Assembly: GCA_934085875.1 (NCBI GenBank)
Contig: CAKOHQ010000023.1
Span: forward strand, 1-20,420
Reading direction: 5' to 3'
Length of the DNA: 20,420 nt
Source of the DNA: an uncultured Bacilli bacterium
GTDB taxonomy: Bacteria; Bacillota_I; Bacilli_A; RF39; UBA660
In this document: in pieces, positions 1 to 7,106 of the stretch
How the letters are laid out: each line of letters starts with the position of its first letter
Numbering within the stretch: position 1 is the stretch's first letter
Notes under the pieces: model-generated
What the model saw: the letters and a program-made list of their open reading frames with translations, nothing else
Told to the model about the DNA's origin: nothing
The model's database searches: none
Translations under genes and position numbers: made by a program

Positions 1-215
1 CATAATTATTAACAAATCAAATTATATTTAATATTGTGGAAATTTTATTATTATTTATAAATTGATATAACACAAATTTATTTGTGAAATAGTTTAAAAA
101 AACTTCTTTTTGAACGTAAAAAGCATACTTTTAGACAATTTATATGTAAACTATATTTTCGTTGTTATACTTTTGTTGTCTTGGGTACAAGACTAGAAAG
201 AGGTGATATGACTTA

Positions 216-260
216 ATGAAAATATTAAAAGCCGTTTTACCTATAGTGGTAATACTTTGA
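216..260 (+). CDS. Possible 14-residue hydrophobic micro-ORF (speculative)
   Basis: A Shine-Dalgarno with strong complementarity to 16S rRNA (AAAGAGGTGAT, 197-207) sits directly before ATG 208-210. That frame is only Met-Thr-stop. Its TAA overlaps a second ATG (TAATG, 214-218), which opens a 14-residue frame, MKILKAVLPIVVIL, ending in TGA. The peptide has a basic start and a hydrophobic body, as leader peptides and type I toxin peptides do, but it matches no family I can name. A perfect hairpin (178-193) lies just upstream, and a TATACT element at 166-171 could be a -10 box, though no convincing -35 is present. It could equally be chance or the start of a decayed gene. Confidence 0.2.
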   Translation: MKILKAVLPIVVIL

Positions 261-262
261 GT

Positions 263-345
263 TATAAACAATATAATTTCGAAATATTAATATGTTTTAA
301 ATTTATTCTAGATTGATTGAAAGTATATTAATAATATTGTTTATA
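263..345. repeat. Long interrupted inverted repeat (hairpin)
   Basis: Positions 263-274 (TATAAACAATAT) are perfectly complementary to 334-345. Directly inside, 285-293 (TATTAATAT) are complementary to 325-333. This gives 21 Watson-Crick pairs, interrupted on one side by a 10-base bulge (275-284). The inner helix can extend by about five pairs, including two G-U, leaving a loop of about 21 bases. Outside it, 244-249 (TAGTGG) can pair with 359-364, but an alternative small hairpin (237-241 with 248-252) competes for the same bases. No long U-run follows on either strand, so it is not a clear terminator. Confidence 0.6.
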
Positions 346-475
346 CTATTTCTTTTAGCCACTAAAAAAGTTTGAGTAGCAAATAAAAGAGATAAATATG
401 TCAAAATTTATTAAAGTGTAAACAATAATTTATATATAGTATACGATATGTAATATTATTGCATACTCAAAAAAG

Positions 476-499
476 AATCACCGTGACTGGTGATTTTTT
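476..499 (-). terminator. Rho-independent terminator of the operon, possibly bidirectional
   Basis: A perfect 7-bp stem, AATCACC (476-482) with GGTGATT (489-495), encloses a 6-base loop. On the minus strand it begins just after the wecB stop codon (498-500). It is followed by a single C and then a run of T (complement of the A-run 469-474). On the plus strand the stem is followed by TTTTTT and more T-rich sequence, so it could also stop transcription entering from the left. The match to the intrinsic terminator pattern is good on both strands. Confidence 0.85.
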
Positions 500-1610
500 A
501 GTTTTTATATTTATTAATAATTGCATCAACAATTTTTTTACTTGCCGTTCCATCTCCATATGGATTTGAAGCATGACTCATTTTGTTATATTCCTCTTTA
601 TTTGTTAACAACCTTTTTGCTTCTTTATATATTGTTTCTTCATTGGTTCCAACAAGTTTTAGTGTTCCGGCATCTATCCCTTCTGGTCTTTCTGTAGTGT
701 CTCTTAAAACTAATACTGGTTTTCCTAAGGATGGTGCTTCTTCTTGTATTCCACCACTGTCTGTCATTATCATATAACTTTTATTTTGAAAGTTATGGAA
801 ATCAAAGACTTCTAATGGTTCTATTAATTTTATTTTATTTGTATTTCCAAATATTTCTTTTGCTATTTCTCTTACTTTAGGATTTTTATGAATTGGATAT
901 ATTACTTTTACATCTTCAAATTCATCTGTTATTCTTTTAATTGCTTTGAAGATATTTCTCATTGGTTCTCCTAGATTTTCTCTTCTGTGAGCTGTTAAAA
1001 GTATCATTCTTTCATTATCTCTAATCCATTCTAATTCTTTGTGTTTATAATTTTTATCAACAGTTTTTGACATAGCATCTATAGCAGTATTTCCTGTTAT
1101 ATATATTTTATTTTCATCTATATTTTGTTTAAGTAAATTATCTTTACTTAATTTTGTAGGTGCAAAATACATATCTGTCATACAATCAACCATTTGTCTA
1201 TTCATTTCTTCTGGGAATGGTGAATATTTGTCATATGTTCTTAATCCAGCTTCTACATGAGCAATTGCAACTTGATTATAAAATGCTGCTAGGGCTCCAG
1301 CAAAAGTTGTTGTTGTATCTCCATGTACTAAAACTATATCAGGTCTAACTTCTTTTATTATATTTTCTAAACCTGTTAATACTCTAGATGTTATATCACT
1401 TAATGTTTGACCTTGTTTCATAATATCTAAATCATAATTTGGTTTTATATCAAATGTTTCTAAAACTTGGTCTAACATTTCTCTATGTTGTGCAGTTACA
1501 CAAACAATACTTTCGATTTCTTTTCTACATTCTAATTCTTTTACTAGTGGTGCCATTTTGATGGCTTCTGGTCTAGTACCAAATATACTCATTACTTTTA
1601 TCTTTTCCAT
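498..1610 (-). CDS. wecB: UDP-N-acetylglucosamine 2-epimerase (non-hydrolysing)
   Basis: This cytoplasmic enzyme interconverts UDP-GlcNAc and UDP-ManNAc. The 370 residues match the usual family length. Family motifs are present in order: GTRPE (11-15), HGDTT (96-100), HVEAGLRT (118-125), PEE (133-135), AHRREN (207-212), DSGGIQEEAPSLG (284-296) and RDTTERPE (303-310). All expected active-site regions are intact. The gene lies 8 bases after the GT32 gene and is last in its unit, with a terminator directly behind. No UDP-ManNAc dehydrogenase (wecC) is visible, so ManNAc itself may be the sugar used, as in teichoic-acid linkage units where the same enzyme is called MnaA. Function is secure; the choice between the names wecB and mnaA is open. 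Confidence 0.95.
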   Translation of the reverse strand: MEKIKVMSIFGTRPEAIKMAPLVKELECRKEIESIVCVTAQHREMLDQVLETFDIKPNYDLDIMKQGQTLSDITSRVLTGLENIIKEVRPDIVLVHGDTTTTFAGALAAFYNQVAIAHVEAGLRTYDKYSPFPEEMNRQMVDCMTDMYFAPTKLSKDNLLKQNIDENKIYITGNTAIDAMSKTVDKNYKHKELEWIRDNERMILLTAHRRENLGEPMRNIFKAIKRITDEFEDVKVIYPIHKNPKVREIAKEIFGNTNKIKLIEPLEVFDFHNFQNKSYMIMTDSGGIQEEAPSLGKPVLVLRDTTERPEGIDAGTLKLVGTNEETIYKEAKRLLTNKEEYNKMSHASNPYGDGTASKKIVDAIINKYKN

Positions 1611-1618
1611 TTTATTAC

Positions 1619-2350
1619 CTATTTTACAATCTTTTTGTATAATTTATACATAAAGTCAGATACTTTCCTACCAAAAATTTTGTGTATTGTCCTAAAAACT
1701 TTTTCTCTGAATTTCATTCCTTTAGATTGCCAAGAACCAGAGAAATGGTGAATACAATACGTGTTATCAGTTAAATATATTTCTCCATTAATATGATCTT
1801 TTGGACAAAAATAGTCATTTGGATAAAAAACTACATCTTTTAAATCTTGATAAGTATTATTTTGCTTTAAGCCATATTTCTTTTTTGTCATTTCAGTTAT
1901 TATTAATACATTTGTAGTATAATTTATTTTTCCATCAACAATAAAATGCCTATCTTTATAATAATCTAATAAATATTTAATCCATTTATTATGTTTTTCT
2001 GATGCGATTATACCAGTAGGTATATTTATTTTATCTTCAAAACCGGAAAATGCCTTGTGTGTTAATAATTCATCAAATGGTTTTAAGACTTCTACGTCTG
2101 TATCCATATAGATACCGCCGTAATTATATAAAACATATAATCTTACATAATCTGTTATAAAAGCCCATTTTTTATTTTCATATGCTTCTCTAACATAATC
2201 ATTAATAGAAAAATCAAAATTGCTTTCATCCCATCTTATTATTTCGTAATCAGGCAAATATTTTTTCCAACTATCTATGCATTTTTGTGCTAATTCTGGT
2301 AATGGATTCCCTCCAAACCAACAATAATGAATTTTTTTTGGTATACTCAT
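1619..2350 (-). CDS. GT32-type glycosyltransferase, capsular polysaccharide synthesis
   Basis: This protein of 243 residues is of the Gly_transf_sug/GT32 class. It has the N-terminal signature IHYCWFGG (7-14), the KKWAF...DY segment (60-68) and GGIYMDTD (78-85), which carries the metal-binding DXD motif (83-85). A late HHFSGSW segment is also typical. There is no signal peptide or membrane span, so it acts in the cytoplasm on a lipid-linked acceptor. Its start codon overlaps the flippase stop by one base (TAATG). The sequence is closely related to the N-terminal half of the fusion at 12024-13820, including two long identical DNA blocks. Donor and acceptor cannot be read from the sequence. Confidence 0.88.
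   Translation of the reverse strand: MSIPKKIHYCWFGGNPLPELAQKCIDSWKKYLPDYEIIRWDESNFDFSINDYVREAYENKKWAFITDYVRLYVLYNYGGIYMDTDVEVLKPFDELLTHKAFSGFEDKINIPTGIIASEKHNKWIKYLLDYYKDRHFIVDGKINYTTNVLIITEMTKKKYGLKQNNTYQDLKDVVFYPNDYFCPKDHINGEIYLTDNTYCIHHFSGSWQSKGMKFREKVFRTIHKIFGRKVSDFMYKLYKKIVK
2159..2269 (-). repeat. Direct repeat partner A (GT32 coding DNA)
   Basis: Two blocks are identical at DNA level to the GT32-GT-B fusion gene. Positions 2159-2182 equal 13632-13655 (24 bases) and 2247-2269 equal 13720-13742 (23 bases). The two matches are collinear, both offset by 11,473 bases, and the sequence between them is similar but diverged. The blocks encode the conserved KKWAF and KKYLPDYEI regions. Confidence 0.8.
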
Positions 2351-3588
2351 TAATTATTACCTCTCTTTCTTTTTTTTAAAACATTTAAAAATAAAATAAT
2401 ATATATTAAAGCTCTTAAAGAAACAACAATAAGGTAAGCATAACATCCTCCTGTTATACTCAGTTTTTTTACTAATATATTACAAATTAAATAGCTTAAT
2501 ATAGAAAGTACTAGTGATATAATAGTTTGTATTTTTAGTTCCCTGTAAGCAATTAATATAGTTGAAATAGCTACTGAAATAGAGTACATTATAGAACCTA
2601 AAATGATTATTAAAAATCCAAATTTATAAGCAGTTAAATCTATGCCATAAATTATATTTAAAATAGGTATTCCACAATAATAACAACCTATGAGTGATAC
2701 TATTCCTAATAATAAGATAATACTAATTATTTTAATTACTCTTTTTTTTGATTTATCATACTCTTTCTTTTCTATTTCCTTTGATATTTCCACCATAAAT
2801 GGACTTAGAATGAATCCAGCCAACAAATATATAAAAGTTGCTGGCATAAGAATTATGTTAAATATTGCTTGCATATCATCTATCAAATACTTATCTATTG
2901 CGTATTTTGGTGAACTAATTATATATGAAGTTAGAAATGTAAAAAAACAAACATAAAAATTTTGATATAGTATATTTTTTATTTCTTTTGTCTTTATTTC
3001 AAATTTCCAATTATTTGCTGTTTTTGCAGCATGTCTTTCTATTATTAAAGCAAATAAAATATTTACAATTAAAATAGATGAACTTGATAGTATAATATTT
3101 TTGGAAAACACAATTATTAAAGTAAATAAAATTATATTTATGATTGATTTTACCGTTTGAAATATTCCAACTTTATATAAATAGTTTTCTTTTTGAAGTA
3201 CTCCATAATATACGTCGCTTATTTCTTCAAAGAACTTAAATAAACACAGTATTATTATTAATGTTGTTTTTGTAATTGAATAAGATTTAATAGTTATATA
3301 TATCAAAACTATTAAAAAAGTTATCAAAACAGTAATATATTTTGTTATTATATATGAAATGTTAGAATTATTGTTATTACTATCAGTTATATGAATTGTT
3401 CTTCCTCCAAAAGAAGCTAATGTTATCATCATACATGCAAAAGAAAATGCGAACGAAAATATTCCTACATCTTTTAAATTACAAAAGTGTGTTAATATTA
3501 GTGTATATAATAATGAAGTTGATGATATTGTTAAAACACCTATTGTATTCCAAACAATATTTTTTTTTATATTATTTGATTCTTTCAT
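2350..3588 (-). CDS. wzx: Wzx-type polysaccharide flippase (MOP/PST family)
   Basis: This 412-residue integral membrane protein has roughly 12 to 14 hydrophobic segments. It begins with a short basic cytoplasmic stretch and NTIGVLTISS, as oligosaccharide flippases of the MATE/MOP superfamily do. The expected role is to move the undecaprenyl-linked repeat unit across the membrane. Length and topology fit Wzx, but these proteins share few fixed motifs, so the call rests on overall character and on sitting among glycosyltransferases. It overlaps the GT4 gene upstream by 17 bases and touches the GT32 gene downstream. A run of nine A in the coding strand (3560-3568) covers codons 7-10. O-antigen ligase or polymerase is less likely because no large periplasmic loop is evident. 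Confidence 0.82.
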   Translation of the reverse strand: MKESNNIKKNIVWNTIGVLTISSTSLLYTLILTHFCNLKDVGIFSFAFSFACMMITLASFGGRTIHITDSNNNNSNISYIITKYITVLITFLIVLIYITIKSYSITKTTLIIILCLFKFFEEISDVYYGVLQKENYLYKVGIFQTVKSIINIILFTLIIVFSKNIILSSSSILIVNILFALIIERHAAKTANNWKFEIKTKEIKNILYQNFYVCFFTFLTSYIISSPKYAIDKYLIDDMQAIFNIILMPATFIYLLAGFILSPFMVEISKEIEKKEYDKSKKRVIKIISIILLLGIVSLIGCYYCGIPILNIIYGIDLTAYKFGFLIIILGSIMYSISVAISTILIAYRELKIQTIISLVLSILSYLICNILVKKLSITGGCYAYLIVVSLRALIYIILFLNVLKKRKRGNN

Positions 3589-4708
3589 TTATATCACTCT
3601 CTATTTTCTTTGCTGTGTTTTTCCATAAGAATTTATCACATACAGTTCTATATATTTCTTCACTATATTTATTTCTTAATTCTTTATTATTGATTAACAA
3701 TTCTAAAGCATCTTCTAATTCCTTTTTTGAATTAATCATTATACCATTTTGTTTATCATTTATTATTTCTTTTATTCCGCCTTGTGGTGAAGATATGATT
3801 GCACATTTCATTAATCCAGCTTCTAATATTGAAGTAGGTAATCCTTCTGGCCATAAAGGCGCATATACAAATATATTTGTTTTTTCATATAATTTTGTTA
3901 GTTCTTTAAAACCTAATTTTCCTTCGAATATAATATTTTTATTATCTTTGTATTTTTCTTTTAATATATCTAGTTGGTTACCATTTCCAGCTAAATGTAA
4001 TTCTATATTGTTATATTGTTTACTAAGATTTTCAAAACTTTCTAATAATTCATAAACTCCTTTTTGTTTTAATATTCTTCCTGCGTAAGTTATAATTATT
4101 TTCTTTTCATTCTTTTTTATTTTGTTTACATCATAGAATTCGTTAATTGAATTATACCACACACCATCAGAGTTTATTCCAAAATGTTTTTGCCATTCAC
4201 AAGCACCCAATGAAACTCCATAATAATAATTTACATATTTTTTTACAAAGTGTGTTAAACAATGTTCATATATTGCACCAAAAAAGTCTAATACTTTATT
4301 ATCTATTGTTAAATGTTCTGAACCATGTTCTATTAAGAATACTGGGATATTATGTTTTTTTGCATATTTTGCTCCAACCATTGTAGTTAAGTGAAATCTT
4401 GTATTTACAATTACTGCATCATATTCTTTTTTGTCTAATTCTTTAAATATATTTTTGAATTCTTTATTATGCTTTGGAATGGGATATCTTGATTTAAACA
4501 AATTATATATTGGTATTCTATAGTTTTTTATGCCATTAATATCTTCTTCTGTTTTTAAGTTATCATAGTTTGAAGATACAATAGTTATATTCCATCCTAA
4601 TTTTTTAAATTCTTGTGATAAATTATCTGTATATCTTTCAATACCACCAAGATGAGGTAAGTGATAACCAGAAAAAATTAATAAATTTTTACTTCTTTGA
4701 TTTGTCAT
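3572..4708 (-). CDS. GT4 family glycosyltransferase
   Basis: This 378-residue GT-B fold retaining glycosyltransferase has an N-terminal domain starting with the acceptor-side loop HLPHLGGIERY (16-26). Its C-terminal donor domain includes YAGRILKQKGV (208-218), where Arg and Lys bind the nucleotide-sugar phosphates, and PEGLPTSILEA (287-297), the E-x7-E region. It should add one sugar to the lipid-linked repeat at the inner membrane face. The start is supported by AAAAGAGGTAAAAG upstream. The first 20 bases overlap the end of the DUF2304 gene, which suggests translational coupling. The sugar specificity is unknown. Confidence 0.93.
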   Translation of the reverse strand: MTNQRSKNLLIFSGYHLPHLGGIERYTDNLSQEFKKLGWNITIVSSNYDNLKTEEDINGIKNYRIPIYNLFKSRYPIPKHNKEFKNIFKELDKKEYDAVIVNTRFHLTTMVGAKYAKKHNIPVFLIEHGSEHLTIDNKVLDFFGAIYEHCLTHFVKKYVNYYYGVSLGACEWQKHFGINSDGVWYNSINEFYDVNKIKKNEKKIIITYAGRILKQKGVYELLESFENLSKQYNNIELHLAGNGNQLDILKEKYKDNKNIIFEGKLGFKELTKLYEKTNIFVYAPLWPEGLPTSILEAGLMKCAIISSPQGGIKEIINDKQNGIMINSKKELEDALELLINNKELRNKYSEEIYRTVCDKFLWKNTAKKIESDINERIK

Positions 4709-5045
4709 TTTCTTTTACCTCTTTTTTTAACATAGATACTTCTTGTACTAGTAATTTAATTTTTTCTGTTTGACCAGATATAATAATTGTCATAGAAATA
4801 TTTATTACTACAAGTATGCCTATAAAGAATACGATTATTAAATTTGATGATAAATTAAAGCCTAAGAATTTAGTAATTACATTTAATAGATTTGGTACTA
4901 GTAAAGATATTAATAATAGTCCAAATGCAATTAACCATACTAAAGAATATTTAATATTCATTCTACCTTTTTTTAATATATTTAATATTATTAATATTAT
5001 AAATAGAGTTATTATTATTGAATAGATTAATAGTTTACCTGTCAT
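4689..5045 (-). CDS. DUF2304 family small membrane protein
   Basis: A protein of 118 residues with three predicted membrane helices (about 5-24, 33-56 and 68-90). A charged C-terminal tail (92-118) is rich in Lys and Glu and could form a coiled coil. This is the DUF2304 architecture, in which the gene commonly follows a DPM1-like GT2 glycosyltransferase, as it does here with one base between. A working idea is that it anchors or modulates the GT2, but the family's biochemical role is not settled. An AAGGAG Shine-Dalgarno precedes the start. Confidence 0.8.
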   Translation of the reverse strand: MTGKLLIYSIIITLFIILIILNILKKGRMNIKYSLVWLIAFGLLLISLLVPNLLNVITKFLGFNLSSNLIIVFFIGILVVINISMTIIISGQTEKIKLLVQEVSMLKKEVKENDKSKK

Positions 5046-5046
5046 A

Positions 5047-5760
5047 TTAATTTCTCCTTATACCTGTAACAATTATTGATAGTATTACATTTATCATGTA
5101 ATATACTGATTTCCATGTTTTGATAGATGATGTTCCTTCTTTTCTTTCATTCATGCTTACACCAACTTCTGAAATAGTATAGCCTTTTTTTAATATTGTG
5201 ACTGTTGAAACTGGTTCTGGATATTCTATTGGATAATATTTTGCAAATTCAGTAATTAGTTTTTTGTCAACCGCTCTAAATCCACTAGTTGTATCATGTA
5301 TTTTTTTATGTGTAAATAATTTTATAAAGAATGATATTAAATTTATTCCACATTGTCTCATTTTTGTTGATTTAAAATCACTTGAATCATCTATGAAACG
5401 TGAGCCTATTACCATATTTGATTTTTTATTAATAATTGGTTCAATTATTTTACTTACATAATTAATGTCATGTTGTCCATCACCATCAAATTGGATTACT
5501 ATATCATAATTGTTTTCTAATGCATATTTATATCCTGTTTGTACTGCTCCACCTATTCCTAAATTGTGAATTAAGTTTATGTGATTAATATTATTTTCTT
5601 TAAATATCTTTTCTGATTTATCAGTACTACAATCATTTATAAATATATAATCATATTTTATTTTGTTTTGTTTGTTATAATTATTTATTTCATTATAAAC
5701 TTTTAATATATTTTTTTCTTCGTTGTATGAAGGAATTATTAATAAAATTTTTTCTTTCAT
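5047..5760 (-). CDS. GT2 glycosyltransferase, polyprenyl-phosphate hexosyltransferase-like
   Basis: This 237-residue GT-A fold protein has LLIIPSYNEEKNI (6-18) at the start of the nucleotide-binding domain, INDCSTDKS (41-49) and FDGDGQHD (91-98), which supplies the metal-binding aspartates. A conserved GSRF follows, and it ends in one short hydrophobic segment (YMINVILSIIVTGI). This pattern fits the DPM1/GtrB-like group, which moves sugars from NDP-sugar to polyprenyl phosphate. It lacks the two C-terminal helices of full GtrB. The neighbouring DUF2304 protein may supply the membrane anchor. With DUF2142 upstream, it could serve a side-branch addition route outside the membrane, but a direct transferase role is also possible. 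Confidence 0.88.
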   Translation of the reverse strand: MKEKILLIIPSYNEEKNILKVYNEINNYNKQNKIKYDYIFINDCSTDKSEKIFKENNINHINLIHNLGIGGAVQTGYKYALENNYDIVIQFDGDGQHDINYVSKIIEPIINKKSNMVIGSRFIDDSSDFKSTKMRQCGINLISFFIKLFTHKKIHDTTSGFRAVDKKLITEFAKYYPIEYPEPVSTVTILKKGYTISEVGVSMNERKEGTSSIKTWKSVYYMINVILSIIVTGIRRN

Positions 5761-5775
5761 ATTTTCTACTCCATT

Positions 5776-7089
5776 TTATATTCTATTTATATCTTTATCA
5801 TTTTTAAAATCTTCCATTATCTTACAAATTTCCATACTTATATTTTTAGAAATATAAATATCAGATTTTTTTGTTTTTACTGCTCTTGCAAATTCAACTA
5901 ATTCATATCTTATACCTTCACCATCTAATTGGTAAAAGTATCTTTTATTTTCATTTGTGTTTTCATATCTCACTTCAAAATAATCTGTTTTCCACCATGG
6001 TGCTGGTACATAAATATATCCTTTAGTTCCAGTAATAACTAGACTTCCTTCAGATTTTGCTCCTTCTGCTACTATAATTGTAGCACAAGCATTATCATAT
6101 AAGAAATCTATTTTAGTAAATGCATCTCCATTTGAGTCATATGTAATTATATTTCTATTTTTATATTCTGTTCCTAGTATTTGAAATACAGGTAGTAAAG
6201 CATTAGAACCCCATTCGTATAAACTATGATTATGTTTTCTATAATCTGTTGTCATACTTGTACATGTTGCAGAAACATTTAGTATTTTTCCAATTTTACC
6301 AGATTTTATTAATAATTGTAGTCTTTCGTAGGCAGTTGAATATGCTGTTCTTATTCCTTCTACTAAAACACAATCATTATTTTCAGCTAATTCAAATAAT
6401 TCTTCGCATTCTTTTTTGTTTAGTGAGATAGGTGACTCACATAATACACTTTTACCTTTTATTAATGCTTTTTTTATAAGGTTATATCTTTTTTCATAAT
6501 CAGATTTTATAAATAGTGCATCAACCTTATTTAATAATTCATCATAATTATTTGTAATAATTGGTAATGACTTTATTTCTTTACTCATATTTTCTAGATT
6601 ATTAGTACATATTCCTATAAATTCTATTCCATTAACATATTTATCTTCTTTTTGAAATTTTGAGATATAATTAGCTGAATCACTTACTATTCCCATTTTT
6701 AATTCTCTATTTTCACATCTTAATTGTGTACTTGAAACACCTTTAGTTCTTGGTAGATAAATTACTTCGCAATATTCTTTTAAATAATCAAAGAATCCTT
6801 CCCAGTCTGAGCCAACAGTAAATATATCTATATCGTATCTTTTAATATCATCTATTTTTTGACCTTCATATTCTTCAATTATTATTAAGTCTGCTAATCC
6901 TGTTTCTTTTACATTTTGTATTCTTTCCGCTAAACATTGTTGATTATTTATTTTACCTCTTGTTCTATCATAATCGTCTGAAGTTATTCCAACTATTAGA
7001 TAATCTCCTAACTCTTTAGCTCGTTCTAATAATTTTATATGTCCGTAATGTAATAAATCGAATGTTCCATATGTAATTACTTTTTTCAT
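5776..7089 (-). CDS. Fusion: TagD-like cytidylyltransferase + Gfo/Idh/MocA-like domain
   Basis: Residues 1-130 form a complete TagD-like nucleotidyltransferase, with YGTFDLLHYGHI (7-18) carrying the HxGH motif (14-17) and RTKGVSST (114-121), equivalent to the family RTxGIST. This domain should join CTP to a small phosphorylated alcohol. Residues 132-437 resemble Gfo/Idh/MocA oxidoreductases: a Rossmann-like half, GKSVLCESP (212-220), EGIRTAY (244-250) and SGKIGKIL (263-270), followed by a beta-rich half. The dinucleotide site looks damaged. The expected glycine-rich loop reads GIVSDSANYI (133-142), and the EKP lysine is serine. AAAGAGGT precedes the start. The gene sits between a class V aminotransferase and a GT2. 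The natural substrate is not evident; glycerol-3-phosphate is the default guess. Confidence 0.85.
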   Translation of the reverse strand: MKKVITYGTFDLLHYGHIKLLERAKELGDYLIVGITSDDYDRTRGKINNQQCLAERIQNVKETGLADLIIIEEYEGQKIDDIKRYDIDIFTVGSDWEGFFDYLKEYCEVIYLPRTKGVSSTQLRCENRELKMGIVSDSANYISKFQKEDKYVNGIEFIGICTNNLENMSKEIKSLPIITNNYDELLNKVDALFIKSDYEKRYNLIKKALIKGKSVLCESPISLNKKECEELFELAENNDCVLVEGIRTAYSTAYERLQLLIKSGKIGKILNVSATCTSMTTDYRKHNHSLYEWGSNALLPVFQILGTEYKNRNIITYDSNGDAFTKIDFLYDNACATIIVAEGAKSEGSLVITGTKGYIYVPAPWWKTDYFEVRYENTNENKRYFYQLDGEGIRYELVEFARAVKTKKSDIYISKNISMEICKIMEDFKNDKDINRI

Positions 7090-7106
7090 TTGTACCTCTT
7101 TAAATT

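Larger units (their letters stand above)
1..475. other. Intergenic region downstream of the surface-glycan operon
   Basis: This AT-rich stretch lies past the end of the cluster and has no recognisable protein-coding gene on either strand. It holds small perfect hairpins at 71-86 (CACAAA/TTTGTG), 106-123 (CTTTTT/AAAAAG) and 178-193 (GTCTTG/CAAGAC). It also holds a long interrupted inverted repeat at 263-345. An imperfect inverted pair links 371-386 to 456-471, with core TTTGAGTA against its complement TACTCAAA. A near-ideal Shine-Dalgarno (197-207) precedes two minute open frames. The region could be a decayed gene, a small-RNA locus or a spacer. Nothing identifies an insertion sequence. Confidence 0.6.

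Noticed and set aside
71..86. CACAAA/TTTGTG hairpin as a terminator
   Set aside because: No T-run follows the stem on either strand.
216..290. TGA read as tryptophan (Mollicutes code), which would lengthen the micro-ORF to 24 residues
   Set aside because: Tryptophan is TGG throughout the window, full-length conserved genes lack internal TGA, and TGA ends genes at 12024, 18198 and 19269.
1..475. Insertion sequence or CRISPR array
   Set aside because: There is no transposase fragment, no terminal repeats with target duplication, and no regularly spaced repeats; only isolated hairpins are seen.
3396..4055. A 219-codon open frame on the plus strand
   Set aside because: It lies antisense to the flippase and GT4 genes, which have clear family features and ribosome sites. 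The translation is a low-complexity mix of Leu, Ile, Phe and Ser with no domain.
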